The position numbers and the translations under genes are program-made. This document shows positions 1 to 8,824 of a DNA stretch of 43,034 bases, piece after piece. How positions within the stretch are numbered: position 1 is the first letter of the stretch; every line of letters starts with the position of its first letter. The DNA comes from a virus. Below the pieces are notes generated by a model. It was not told the DNA's origin. It ran no database searches and saw nothing but the letters and a program-made list of their open reading frames with translations. The stretch lies in IMG/VR virus record IMGVR_UViG_3300044627_004278, positions 1 to 43,034 of that record; one strand, written 5' to 3'.

Positions 1-622
1 CAAATATCTTTACAATATTTTTATTTAAATTTCTAGAAGAAGAATTTTTAATAGTTTTAATTGATTGTTCATGCATTCTTTCGGACCAAATTCCATTATT
101 AAAAATCCATTCTCTTCCTTCCATAATGCCATTGACAAAAGCATTTGGTGCAGATGGGTCAGCAACAATGTCTATTGCTGCCAACATAAAATCTTCTTGA
201 ACTTCTTGAAATCCATTTTTGGATTTCAATGATCCCATTCCACGTGTAGATACACCGAGTTGGGCTCCTTCATCGATAAGATTTTTTACAATTTTTCCCA
301 TCGGAGTATCAAGAACTTTTGCTCTTCCTACAATATTATTTCCGTCTTCGTGAAGTTCTTTTACGATATGCGATACTCTATCCAAATTTACGGTAGGACC
401 GGTTGGATGGTTTAATTCTCCTAAAGCGCGCCCCTTTGCAACGTATTCATTAATGTATCTTTTGCATTCTTTTATTAATGTATTTTGTGGATAAATTCTT
501 CCGTTGCGATTTTTTACTCCGGCTTGCATAAAAACGCCATCAATATAATAATTTTTATCGCCGTTTCCGACGTTTTCTTTGATGTATTTTATGTCTTCAG
601 TTAATTCAGTTATTAGTTTCAT
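1..622 (-). CDS. gp21: Prohead core protease, gp21-like (3' end outside window)
   Basis: This is the first 207 codons of a gene that runs off the left edge of the window, read on the minus strand from the ATG at 622-620. It resembles the T4 gp21 prohead protease, which cleaves scaffold and shell proteins during head maturation. Visible family features are an early KNRNGRIYP segment, GELNHP with a candidate catalytic His near residue 72, GVSTRGMG with a candidate nucleophile Ser near 125, and DIVADPSAPNAF near 151-162. It sits downstream of the portal and two small genes, which is the T4 order 20-67-68-21. The start overlaps the end of the preceding 57-codon gene by 17 bases, so translation is probably coupled. 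Confidence 0.85.
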   Translation of the reverse strand, partial: MKLITELTEDIKYIKENVGNGDKNYYIDGVFMQAGVKNRNGRIYPQNTLIKECKRYINEYVAKGRALGELNHPTGPTVNLDRVSHIVKELHEDGNNIVGRAKVLDTPMGKIVKNLIDEGAQLGVSTRGMGSLKSKNGFQEVQEDFMLAAIDIVADPSAPNAFVNGIMEGREWIFNNGIWSERMHEQSIKTIKNSSSRNLNKNIVKIF

Positions 623-779
623 TTTCTTTTCTCATGAAAGCTTTCTTAGAAATTTCTTTATATTTGGTTTCTAATTTGCTGCCAATTTTTTCATATAAAA
701 CTTTTGAGGTTTTATTTTTAAATTCAATGGCATTTTCTTCTATGATATTTTTTAACATGTATCTGATGTCGTTTTTCAT
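606..779 (-). CDS. Small prohead-core-position protein (57 aa)
   Basis: A 57-residue lysine- and glutamate-rich, probably helical protein. Its ATG (779-777) overlaps the stop of the preceding gene as ATGA, and its TGA (608-606) lies inside the gp21-like gene. The tight overlaps and the place between portal and protease match the T4 genes 67/68, which encode small prohead core (scaffold) proteins. The sequence is too short and simple to assign by homology, so the role rests on position. Expression is probably by translational coupling, as no separate promoter sits close to the start. Confidence 0.6.
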   Translation of the reverse strand: MKNDIRYMLKNIIEENAIEFKNKTSKVLYEKIGSKLETKYKEISKKAFMRKENETNN

Positions 780-1189
780 ATTATTCCTTTTGCTTCTTGA
801 GAAAATTTAATATGTTCTTTAAATTTTTCTGGTGTCTCAAAAATTTCTTTAGCCATTAATTTTCTGTTTTTTGAATTTAAAGATTCAAATAAACTTATTA
901 AATTTTTTACCTCGGATTCTGTAATATTTATATTCATTCCATTTTTAAAGGTATATTTTCCTTCTTGAAAATTATTTATAAACTTAATAAAATTTTTTAT
1001 ATTATCTTCATTTTCTGTTAAAGATTCAGAATATAACAGTTTAGTTTGAACTTCTTTTTTGATTTGTTTTAAAGATTCATTCAATTTATATGCAATAGAA
1101 TCTACAACATTTGTTTTAAAATATTCTTGATCTTCGTAGACTAAGCCTATTATTCCCTTTTTAAGCAAAATTTGTGTTATGTCTTTCAT
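776..1189 (-). CDS. Putative prohead core/scaffold protein between portal and protease
   Basis: A 137-residue, highly charged and probably alpha-helical protein whose start overlaps the end of the portal gene by 4 bases (1186-1189). In T4 the positions directly after gene 20 hold genes 67 and 68, prohead core proteins of about 80 and 140 residues, and this protein's length and Lys/Glu/Asn-rich composition suit that role. No diagnostic motif is visible, so the call is by gene order. Two TATAAATA matches on the minus strand at 925-932 and 973-980 lie inside it. They could be internal late promoters, but such strings are expected by chance in DNA this AT-rich. Confidence 0.6.
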   Translation of the reverse strand: MKDITQILLKKGIIGLVYEDQEYFKTNVVDSIAYKLNESLKQIKKEVQTKLLYSESLTENEDNIKNFIKFINNFQEGKYTFKNGMNINITESEVKNLISLFESLNSKNRKLMAKEIFETPEKFKEHIKFSQEAKGII

Positions 1190-2745
1190 TGTTGCTCTTG
1201 TCCCATATTTTGCTGTGCTTGTTGCATCATTGCTGCCATTTGTTCTTGACGCATTCGTTCACGGTCAACTTCCATTTCTTTATCCATATCTTTCATTTCT
1301 TCTTCTGTTTGTCTGAGAACATTTTTTCTGACATATGCTGAAGAAAAATATTTTCCAATATATGGATCAACAAAAGAAAGCATTTTAATTCGTTCTGCTA
1401 AAATTTCTGCTTCTTTTAAATCCCAGAAATAGTTGTCTGTGTTAAAAATTACTTTAATCTGAGAACGAAGTTCATGCCAATCGTCATCAGTCATTATTCC
1501 CTTTAAAAGTAATTGAACTCTAAGGGTGTCTAAAAATAGTTTAGAAAATTGATGACGAAGTCTTTCTACAAATTTATAGAACTTAATTTCCTCTCTGCTA
1601 ATCTCGCTGCTTCTTCCCATATTAAATCCAGTGGAATCGGAAGTCAGTCTGCTGATAGGTACGTTCAGTGCATTCAATAATTTCTTTTTAAAGAATTCTA
1701 CGTCATCTATCTGAGACATGGCTTGACCGCCGGGAAGAGTTGAGATTTCGGTTCCCCGTGAACCCTCTCTTCTCGGTAACCAATAGTCTTCTAAAATTGA
1801 AAGATGATTTCTCTCATCTCTAACTTCACCTGTTGCCTGATTATAGATTAATTTATTTCTAAATCGGCTCATCATATCTCTAATATATTGTTCTGCTTTT
1901 TGTTTTGGTAATTGACCAACGTCTACGTAAAACACTCTTCTTTCTGGTGCTCTAGCAACACGATAAACCAATAAAGCATCTTCTAATTGTCTTAACATGT
2001 TTAACGGTCTTATTGCTTTATGCAAATAACCCAAAACGCGTTTAGTATTTAAATCAAGAAGCCCGGATGGAACATATACTACACTATCTAAAGATAATTG
2101 CAATCCACCCGGACCAGTCATCATATAAGTTTCTTTATCCGTATTTGTATACTGATAATATTCTTCTATATCCTTAATTAAGGAAACTGACTGCCCATCA
2201 ACCCGTTCCATTTCTTTTTTAATTTTTCTTACCTTTTTAATTTTTAAAGGATCGATAGGAATAAGTTCTTTAATACCCTCTGTAGGCAGATCTTTATCAA
2301 TTACAATATTATAATAAACTTTAGAATCAATATACCATCTTCTAAAAATTTCATATGATTTGGAATTAAAATCCATTATATGTAAAATATTATCAAATTC
2401 TTTATATATTTTAACTTTAATATTTTCTGATAAAGGAACTTCTGCCAAATCAATTTTTACTGGTTTTCTATCTGTGCCAGAAACAATAGAAGCATTTACT
2501 ATTTCATCTACAGCATTATCTACTTCCGGATAAACCGACATATTTCGGTATTGAATTACTGAAGAATTCTCATCACGCATATTTGATGCGTAATCAAGTG
2601 CAGTTCCAAAAAATCCTCCAGCTTCAACAGTTACAGTTCCATCAAATAACTCGGGGGCGGCAAAAGCTTGTAAAGCTTTTTTTTCTGTAGTTTCTTTTTT
2701 CTTTGATTCGGCGCCAAACTGAAAGCCAAAAACTTCAATTTCCAT
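1186..2745 (-). CDS. gp20: Portal vertex protein, gp20-like
   Basis: A 519-residue portal protein of the T4 gp20 family, which forms the dodecameric ring at one head vertex through which DNA enters and on which the neck assembles. Family-like stretches include the N-terminal region with YRNMSVYPEVDNAVDEIVN, the central VYVPSGLLD and RAPERRVFYVDVGQLP, and NVPISRLTSDS before a charged, glutamine-rich C terminus. The length is close to T4 gp20 (524). The start at 2745 has a good Shine-Dalgarno AAGGAAA about 10 bases upstream and follows the tail-tube gene after 13 bases. It is co-oriented with gp19 and gp18 as in T4. Confidence 0.95.
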   Translation of the reverse strand: MEIEVFGFQFGAESKKKETTEKKALQAFAAPELFDGTVTVEAGGFFGTALDYASNMRDENSSVIQYRNMSVYPEVDNAVDEIVNASIVSGTDRKPVKIDLAEVPLSENIKVKIYKEFDNILHIMDFNSKSYEIFRRWYIDSKVYYNIVIDKDLPTEGIKELIPIDPLKIKKVRKIKKEMERVDGQSVSLIKDIEEYYQYTNTDKETYMMTGPGGLQLSLDSVVYVPSGLLDLNTKRVLGYLHKAIRPLNMLRQLEDALLVYRVARAPERRVFYVDVGQLPKQKAEQYIRDMMSRFRNKLIYNQATGEVRDERNHLSILEDYWLPRREGSRGTEISTLPGGQAMSQIDDVEFFKKKLLNALNVPISRLTSDSTGFNMGRSSEISREEIKFYKFVERLRHQFSKLFLDTLRVQLLLKGIMTDDDWHELRSQIKVIFNTDNYFWDLKEAEILAERIKMLSFVDPYIGKYFSSAYVRKNVLRQTEEEMKDMDKEMEVDRERMRQEQMAAMMQQAQQNMGQEQQ

Positions 2746-2758
2746 AATATAAATTTCC

Positions 2759-3304
2759 TTATGTTATTTTTGTAATAAATGCACCATCTGGACCGAGTAA
2801 TTCAATATAATCATAAACAATGATCACGTTAAAAGTATTTAACAAGTTGTTTGAAGTCATATTCAAACCAATTGGATCTATTGATGTTGGCCAGCAACCA
2901 TGCATTACATATTGTTTTAATGGATTACCAGAATCATTTAAATTTAAATGTTTTATTTTCCAGTTATCTGCTTTATAAGAATTTGTGGAATTTAAAATAT
3001 AAGATTGATTGGTATCATGCTTATTAATTAAATTTTGCCATGTGTGAAATGCTGACCACAAATCTTTTCCGGATCCAGTATCATCCAAAACACTGAAAGA
3101 CCAAGTTGAATACTGTTTTTCCCCGGGATAATAAAATTTTCTTCCAAAGTGAGAATATTCTAATGTAGTGGATGACAGCTGTGGAACTTGAGTAGATCTT
3201 ACATGAAATTTTGTAAAACTGCCGCCACCGGGTATAATTCCCGTAATTTCAAAACGATTTGCTCTAGTTCCACCTTGAAAATTGCTTTTGAATTGATTAA
3301 GCAT
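2759..3304 (-). CDS. gp19: Tail tube protein, gp19-like (copy 1)
   Basis: A 181-residue tail tube subunit. The N terminus FKSNFQGGTRANRFEI and the pattern of short beta strands match the T4 gp19 family, whose hexameric rings form the DNA conduit inside the sheath. The next gene upstream encodes a second protein with the same opening pattern, so the locus is a tandem pair of tube paralogues. Start and stop overlap by one base (ATAATG context at 3304), which implies coupled translation. T4 gp19 is 163 residues, so this copy is of normal size. Confidence 0.9.
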   Translation of the reverse strand: MLNQFKSNFQGGTRANRFEITGIIPGGGSFTKFHVRSTQVPQLSSTTLEYSHFGRKFYYPGEKQYSTWSFSVLDDTGSGKDLWSAFHTWQNLINKHDTNQSYILNSTNSYKADNWKIKHLNLNDSGNPLKQYVMHGCWPTSIDPIGLNMTSNNLLNTFNVIIVYDYIELLGPDGAFITKIT

Positions 3305-3855
3305 TATATTTGTGCTCCGTTTCTTAATCCAGAAACAATTTCCATGTGATCAAAAGTCAACGAAACATTAAAAGCCACAAAATTGGTTTCACCCATATTT
3401 AAAGAGATATCGCCAATTACGTTGGGCCAACACTTATATAAATTTATTGTTCTTAATATATTTCCATTAAGACCCAATTGTTTTACTGTCCAAGTTGTTT
3501 GTAAATTTGAATAACTATAATCATTATTGGCAACTTTATGATTATAGTGACCATCCAATGCTTCTTTCCATTGATTTAAAGCGCGCCATGTGCTAGCCGA
3601 TTCTCCATCATCATATATACCGACAATCCATGGCTCATAACTTCTATCTCCGGCATAACTTATAGTTCTTCCACGATATGGAATACCTATTGTGTTTATT
3701 TTTGCTCTAGGCAAAGAAGCCGATACTACTTTGAATTTAAAAGATTGTCCGGGTCTTGATGTTACCGCTGACGGCCAAGTGGCAAAAACTTCAAACCTAT
3801 TTGGCCTTGTTCCACCATTAAATGAATTTTTAAAATTTATTAGTGAATTTGTCAT
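3304..3855 (-). CDS. gp19: Tail tube protein, gp19-like (copy 2)
   Basis: A 183-residue paralogue of the adjacent tube protein. It shares the NSFNGGTRPNRFEV opening and a WPNVIGDISLNM segment near the C terminus, the counterpart of WPTSIDPIGLNM in copy 1. It lies directly after the sheath gene and ends against it (3855 is shared). One copy may build the main tube and the other a specialised ring, or both may alternate; the sequence does not decide which. A third, more divergent relative lies on the plus strand at 17074-17634. Confidence 0.88.
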   Translation of the reverse strand: MTNSLINFKNSFNGGTRPNRFEVFATWPSAVTSRPGQSFKFKVVSASLPRAKINTIGIPYRGRTISYAGDRSYEPWIVGIYDDGESASTWRALNQWKEALDGHYNHKVANNDYSYSNLQTTWTVKQLGLNGNILRTINLYKCWPNVIGDISLNMGETNFVAFNVSLTFDHMEIVSGLRNGAQI

Positions 3856-5147
3856 TATTGTGTGAGATTAATGTCTATGGTAAATGACTCCACACCGAGA
3901 AGGGGTTTTATAATTACTTTGATGTTTAAAATAGAAGAATTATCTGTATTATTTGAAGAATCGCATATAATTTGTGTTGCACTTGGTTGTAAGTATGGGT
4001 TATATGGTTCTAAAGATGTTTGAATTTCTGAAGTAATTGCTTCTCTTGTTGTAGCATTGTTAATATCGAAAGAATATTTTAAACCGATATCGGTTATTTT
4101 TTTCGTCAATTCCAATTTCATTCTTGCTGGGCCAATTCTGTCACCAACTGTAACAGTTGTGCCAGCTGTAGCGCCAACTAAATCGGACCCCAAGAACCTT
4201 GGGGTATAAGTCACAAAGAAATTTACTCTAGCATTTCTGAGAGTTGTTTTGGTAGAACTGGACCAATCAACAGCATCGTTGATGGTTCCATTTATTGCAA
4301 CCGCTCTATCCAAACCACCAATTGTAAGATATTGTTCATTTCTGTCTTTTGCTCTAGCAGCAAATCCAGCAACGTCTGTTGCGGTAGTTATAGTATAGGA
4401 AAGAGATCCATTTTCATAAAGAGAGCTTATATTATAATTTGATCCTTCTGTTGTCGTTGATTGGCTTTTTGTTCCATAGATATTAAAAATTCTTTTACCA
4501 TAATCTCCAAGCAAAGATGCTCCTGCGGCCAAAGAACTAAAATCTCTCATAGATTGTGAGGATCCTGTCAGACCATTGGTTGTTTGTGTTGGAAAAATAC
4601 CAATGCAATATGATTGATCGTTCATCCAAGAAGCAATAGAACTTTCTCCATCTTTTGCAATAATAACATCAAGATACTTTCCTGTTTGTGATTGGAAAGT
4701 ATTAAATCCAGCAGTTTCTCCAGCAATAACTAAACTGCCACCGTAGGCCAAATAATTTATCGAATGTAAAAAGTCATATCCAATTTTTGTTGGTGTTATT
4801 TCGGAACCAATATTTGTAAAAATTGCGGCAGATGCTCCTGTATTCGAAGATAAAAGACAGTTTGTAATCCCAGAAAGTTTATTTAAATCGTTTACTAAAT
4901 CTCCAGAATTTGTATAAACGATATATTTATCTGTGGTAAAACCCTTTGCCGGATTAAAATAAGCAGTATTGCTTCTTGAATATAAAAGAAGACCAAAAAG
5001 ACCACCCGGATCTTTATTTGGACCATTTGCGCCAGTAAAGGATGCGTTAGAATAAGTAGCACCACAAATCATTCCTGCTAAAAATTCTGTACCTAAAGTT
5101 TGTCTTGTATAGTGACTTGGATTAATAAAGGAACTTAATGATGCCAT
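3855..5147 (-). CDS. gp18: Tail sheath protein, gp18-like
   Basis: A 430-residue contractile sheath protein. The N terminus SLSSFINPSHYTRQTLG and the C-terminal half (roughly 280-430, with LRNARVNFFVTYTPRFLGSD and IQTSLEPYNPYLQP) fit the conserved sheath core, whose C-terminal strands lock subunits together. It is much shorter than T4 gp18 (659), so outer decoration domains are probably missing. It lies between terminase and tube genes as in T4. An NTAAATA late-promoter match at 5169-5175 stands 21 bases before the start, and an AAAGG ribosome-binding site follows it. Confidence 0.85.
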   Translation of the reverse strand: MASLSSFINPSHYTRQTLGTEFLAGMICGATYSNASFTGANGPNKDPGGLFGLLLYSRSNTAYFNPAKGFTTDKYIVYTNSGDLVNDLNKLSGITNCLLSSNTGASAAIFTNIGSEITPTKIGYDFLHSINYLAYGGSLVIAGETAGFNTFQSQTGKYLDVIIAKDGESSIASWMNDQSYCIGIFPTQTTNGLTGSSQSMRDFSSLAAGASLLGDYGKRIFNIYGTKSQSTTTEGSNYNISSLYENGSLSYTITTATDVAGFAARAKDRNEQYLTIGGLDRAVAINGTINDAVDWSSSTKTTLRNARVNFFVTYTPRFLGSDLVGATAGTTVTVGDRIGPARMKLELTKKITDIGLKYSFDINNATTREAITSEIQTSLEPYNPYLQPSATQIICDSSNNTDNSSILNIKVIIKPLLGVESFTIDINLTQ

Positions 5148-5168
5148 TGATATACCTTTTCTATGTAA

Positions 5169-5175
5169 TATTTAG
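5169..5175 (-). promoter_or_regulatory. Late promoter for the sheath gene
   Basis: CTAAATA on the minus strand matches the T4-like late promoter core NTAAATA. It lies 21 bases upstream of the sheath ATG in the short gap after the terminase gene and is followed by AAAGG, so this late gene has a leadered mRNA. Strings like this are common in AT-rich DNA; the intergenic position is what supports the call. Confidence 0.5.
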
Positions 5176-5179
5176 AAAA

Positions 5180-6835
5180 TTATAACGGGCTCCAAATCGC
5201 ACCATCACTGATAAAATCATCATCTTCATCTAAATTTTTGCTATCAAGCATAAACAATGTATTGTCGTCTTCAGGTTTTTTGGCATCTTCATAATTAAAT
5301 TTAGCACTTTCAATCAAATCTGCATAATATTCTTGACGACACAACCAAGCAAAAAATACTAAAGTCATAACTAAATCATCATTATGCCCTTCTTCGGCTT
5401 TATATGTGTTTGATTTAGAAACAAACGCCATCAATTCTTGAATTATTCTTTCATCATTTAAATAAATTTTATCTTCTTCTATTAAACGTTTTAAAATAGC
5501 ACAGCCTAGTTTTTTAGTTTGTGCTGTAGTTCTCAAACCCATCTCGCTCTTACTGCTAGCAAAACCTTGTGATAAAATTTGACCCTTTCTTCCCATTATT
5601 CTTGTCATCAATAAATTTTCATATTCTAAGTCATTATAAAGAATAGACGAAACCTGGGCACCTATATCATTTGTTTCAACTAAAATATAAGCATTATTGT
5701 ATTTTTCACCAATTTTTTTCAAAACAGTTGGAAAATTAAATGGACTTATTGTGTTATTTTTAAAAGTAGCAACTACTTTATATGGGCTTGAAGTTCCATC
5801 GATGACAGTAAATGCAGAATAATCTGAACCTTGCCCCCTAGACACATCGGCCATAACAAAATATATTTTGTTTATATTAGGCTCTTCAAAAATTTTAAGA
5901 CCCTCTTTATCTTCGCTCAAACATTCCTCTGATGCTAGAACACTTAATTTGCTTGATGATATTAAAGTATTCGAAGAACCCAAAAAATTGCAACCATATT
6001 CTTGTTCGAATTGATCTGCACTGGTGTTTGCAATTTGTTCTTGTGCCCATACATCATCTCTCAGTTTTGGAGTTCCCGGACTTATTGGGGTTTCTCTCCA
6101 ACTAACTTCTACGGGAATAAATTTATTTTTTAATTTATGCCCATCCGGTCTTTTTGCGTCTACCCACAATTTATGGAAATGGTTCATTCCATTTGGTGTA
6201 GAAACTATGATTAATTTTGTAGTAGTACCCGCTGAAATTGTAGGGTACGTTGATGTGTAAAATTCTTCTGCCAAATGGCTTGCCAAGAATGCATACTCGT
6301 CTAACAGCAATAGGTTATAAGAGCCGCCACGGATCGCTGTAGACGATGTTGCGTCGCACATGACCCTAGACCCGTTTTCGAGCTTAAAGCTCGTCTTATT
6401 CCATTCTACAACTCCTTGTTGAAGAAAATGTGGTAAATTTTCATATGCAAGTTGAAGTTTTGAGAATAATTCTTCTTTTGCAGTTTTTAAACGGTTTGCC
6501 AGAATTGCGACATTTACACTTTGATTAAAGGTTATATAATGGCATATATAACTGGTTACACACGTAGATTTACCACACTGACGAGGCCATTTAGAAATTA
6601 CAAATCTATTTTGATCTATTGCGTTTATAAACTTTTTTTGATAAGGATATAAATCAAAAGGAACTATACCCCTGTCCAGAGTTTTTACTTTTACATATTT
6701 TTCACAAAAATATACGGGATCTTTTGCGCATTTTATATATTCTTCAAGTTCTTCTTTTGTATATTGTAATTCAACTCCGGGGAGTTTTAAATTTGGGTTA
6801 TTTCTATAACCTTGTACATCATTCCCTTTTCTCAT
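5180..6835 (-). CDS. gp17: Terminase large subunit, gp17-like
   Basis: A 551-residue packaging ATPase-nuclease. Walker A is visible as RQCGKST near residues 85-91, Walker B as LLLLDEYAF, and the coupling motif as STPNGMNH. The nuclease part carries ADVSRGQGSDYSAF, ILVETNDIG and GHNDDLVM with the acidic metal-binding residues. The ATG at 6835 is preferred over the TTG two codons upstream because GAGGTGA lies 6 bases before the ATG. The start overlaps the end of the small terminase gene (6819), as is common in T4-like phages. Length is near that of T4 gp17 (610). Confidence 0.96.
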   Translation of the reverse strand: MRKGNDVQGYRNNPNLKLPGVELQYTKEELEEYIKCAKDPVYFCEKYVKVKTLDRGIVPFDLYPYQKKFINAIDQNRFVISKWPRQCGKSTCVTSYICHYITFNQSVNVAILANRLKTAKEELFSKLQLAYENLPHFLQQGVVEWNKTSFKLENGSRVMCDATSSTAIRGGSYNLLLLDEYAFLASHLAEEFYTSTYPTISAGTTTKLIIVSTPNGMNHFHKLWVDAKRPDGHKLKNKFIPVEVSWRETPISPGTPKLRDDVWAQEQIANTSADQFEQEYGCNFLGSSNTLISSSKLSVLASEECLSEDKEGLKIFEEPNINKIYFVMADVSRGQGSDYSAFTVIDGTSSPYKVVATFKNNTISPFNFPTVLKKIGEKYNNAYILVETNDIGAQVSSILYNDLEYENLLMTRIMGRKGQILSQGFASSKSEMGLRTTAQTKKLGCAILKRLIEEDKIYLNDERIIQELMAFVSKSNTYKAEEGHNDDLVMTLVFFAWLCRQEYYADLIESAKFNYEDAKKPEDDNTLFMLDSKNLDEDDDFISDGAIWSPL

Positions 6836-7265
6836 TTTCAATCACCTCAGCATCAACAACATCTTTATTGGTGCTTCTTTCTTTATTTAATAAATTTTGT
6901 AAATCTTTTGTTGAACCAATAAAAACAGAATTATTTGTTTGTTTTACTTCTACTTTTGAACTGGTAGTATCTTTTGCTTTTTTGTGTACATCTAAAACAT
7001 TATTGTTTAAGTCAGCCATGGTTTTTAAAAGTATTGCAACGACCTCAAATGCTCTTGGACTATCTGATTCGGTAGCTACCTTTAATGCAGTTTCTAAAGC
7101 AACATTTCCTGTCCCTATTAAAGATTTTAAATTTTCTTGTACTAGTTTGTAATCTTTTTCAAAATTATTAAAATCAAAAGTACCCCCCTGTAAATTTTTA
7201 TTTTCACTTGAGATTTTATTTTCTGGAACTGAAAAAAAATTAGCCAAATTTTTATTAATATTCAT
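6819..7265 (-). CDS. gp16: Terminase small subunit, gp16-like
   Basis: A 148-residue protein immediately before and overlapping the large terminase gene. A central helical region (about 30-105) contains ALETALKVATESDSPRAFEV, typical of T4-type small terminases, which form rings that regulate DNA recognition and stimulate the gp17 motor. Both ends are polar and probably disordered. It overlaps the end of the gp15-like gene by 11 bases, so the 15-16-17 run is one translational cluster. Confidence 0.85.
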   Translation of the reverse strand: MNINKNLANFFSVPENKISSENKNLQGGTFDFNNFEKDYKLVQENLKSLIGTGNVALETALKVATESDSPRAFEVVAILLKTMADLNNNVLDVHKKAKDTTSSKVEVKQTNNSVFIGSTKDLQNLLNKERSTNKDVVDAEVIENEKRE

Positions 7266-7941
7266 CTGTTATTCCAAATGTTACACCCAATCCCTCAATA
7301 GAAACGGATAAACTATTATAAGTAGTAGTCGGAATAAGTTTACCAAAAATATATGCTTTTGCTACAAAACTGAAAGAAGCAATATTTATTCTTCTAGTTG
7401 AAAAATCACCATCAAATCTTTCACTCAAATTATTGGGTCCCATTGTAATGGGTATGTTTACGTTTTTAATTACTTCATTGAAATCTATTTTAATTATATG
7501 GTCTGGAACAAAATATGGCATAATCTGTTCCACGATTTGCATCGTATCATCTGTATGTCTAGTATAGATGTATAAATTAAAATTTATATTTATTGGTATT
7601 TCGTTGGCTACTTGATAACCAGAAGGAACACAAGTTCCAGAACTTCCATCAACAGGACTATATGGATTTAATCTTCCTCTTTTTCTAGAAGAATCGGGAG
7701 AAATTCCACTTATTATATAACTCATTCTAGGTAGCTGGTTTTCAATTCTAGTTCCTTCAGTAATAGAAGAAGGATTTAAATATCTTTGAATAAATTTTTC
7801 TTGTGATGCATATGCAAGTGGTACTCTTATTTGTTTAAAAGTTCCATCATCATTTTTATGTCTGACATCAATATTATTAAATAATGATCCAAAAGCAATC
7901 ACTATTTTTTTTAAATTTTCACTGTAAGTGTAATCAAACAT
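7255..7941 (-). CDS. gp15: Tail completion/sheath stabiliser protein, gp15-like
   Basis: A 228-residue protein of the T4 gp15 family, which forms the ring at the head-proximal end of the tail and joins it to the neck. The opening MFDYTYSENLKKIVIAFGSLFNNI, followed by RVPLAYASQEKFIQRYLN, is the characteristic N terminus (gp15 homologues read FGSLFNNI then VPIxYGPRxK). It is a little shorter than T4 gp15 (272) and sits in the conserved 13-14-15-16-17 order. The upstream sequence has AAAGAA as a modest ribosome-binding site. Confidence 0.9.
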   Translation of the reverse strand: MFDYTYSENLKKIVIAFGSLFNNIDVRHKNDDGTFKQIRVPLAYASQEKFIQRYLNPSSITEGTRIENQLPRMSYIISGISPDSSRKRGRLNPYSPVDGSSGTCVPSGYQVANEIPININFNLYIYTRHTDDTMQIVEQIMPYFVPDHIIKIDFNEVIKNVNIPITMGPNNLSERFDGDFSTRRINIASFSFVAKAYIFGKLIPTTTYNSLSVSIEGLGVTFGITDEY

Positions 7942-7957
7942 TTTATTCTTTCTTTAT

Positions 7958-8821
7958 TTAATCAAATGGATTGTTTATATCAAAATTCAATTCATCCGCT
8001 TCTTCTTTAAGATTATCATTAATTCCAGCCGTGGTTCCCAAAATATTATTTTTAGGAATTGTATAATTCTGTATACTTGAATAGCATACTCCCGGGTTAG
8101 AATTACTATACACAACATAAGAAGTATTTCCAGCATAACCAAAAGTACCTGTTATACCAGATAATTTTATTACATTGTCATTAATATATGAAACAGTACC
8201 TTCACCTATTACAGTAATACCAGATTGAAGTTTTATAATATTTCCAATCATAAAACTTCCAGTGCCTCCAGACAATATATACTGACTATCATCTTGAGAT
8301 ATTGTATAAACTGTATCAATATTATTATTTTTAGTATTGATTTTTTCATAACTGTAGGTGAAGAGTTCAGCAGTTATGACATATGAATATAATTTTCCCA
8401 GAGGATATAATGGATTTTCATGTTCTACAAAATTTATTTCAAATAATGATTTTGAAAGAGGGAAATATATTAAATCTCCTTCTCTTGGCCTTGAAATAGT
8501 ATTATCATAATTTGAAATTTGTTGTTTAAATCTTCTTCTCGCAACTAACAAATTTATTTTATCTTTAATTTCAACGCCAAACTGTGTAATTATATCTGTT
8601 CCCTCAAATCCTTTAAAAGATAAGATATACATCTCTACAGTATATGTTTTTTCAAATGAAGATGCCGGGTCTTCTCCAAAAATTCTATCAATATTAAAAT
8701 ATTTTCTTGGAATGTATAAACAATCTTGGCCCGTAGCTTTAATTAATTCAACAGTAATATCCTCAACCAAATCTTGTTCGGAATGTCTATTAGTTAAATT
8801 TAGATACGGATTTGTTGCCAT
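7958..8821 (-). CDS. gp14: Neck protein, gp14-like
   Basis: A 287-residue neck protein. The N-terminal half (about 1-150) matches the gp14 pattern: NPYLNLTNRHSEQDLVEDI, then CLYIPRKYFNIDRIFGED and TDIITQFGVEIKDKINLLVARRRF. T4 gp14 with gp13 forms the collar structure that docks the tail to the filled head. The region after about 170 is richer in Gly/Ser/Thr and looks like an added beta-structured segment. AGG about 7 bases upstream serves as ribosome-binding site, and the stop of the gp13-like gene is 3 bases away. Confidence 0.88.
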   Translation of the reverse strand: MATNPYLNLTNRHSEQDLVEDITVELIKATGQDCLYIPRKYFNIDRIFGEDPASSFEKTYTVEMYILSFKGFEGTDIITQFGVEIKDKINLLVARRRFKQQISNYDNTISRPREGDLIYFPLSKSLFEINFVEHENPLYPLGKLYSYVITAELFTYSYEKINTKNNNIDTVYTISQDDSQYILSGGTGSFMIGNIIKLQSGITVIGEGTVSYINDNVIKLSGITGTFGYAGNTSYVVYSNSNPGVCYSSIQNYTIPKNNILGTTAGINDNLKEEADELNFDINNPFD

Positions 8822-8824
8822 TTA

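Noticed and set aside
925-980. Two perfect TATAAATA matches on the minus strand inside the 137-residue gene
   Set aside because: They lie inside coding sequence 150-200 bases from the next start, and about 15 such matches are expected by chance in DNA of this composition. Not called as promoters.
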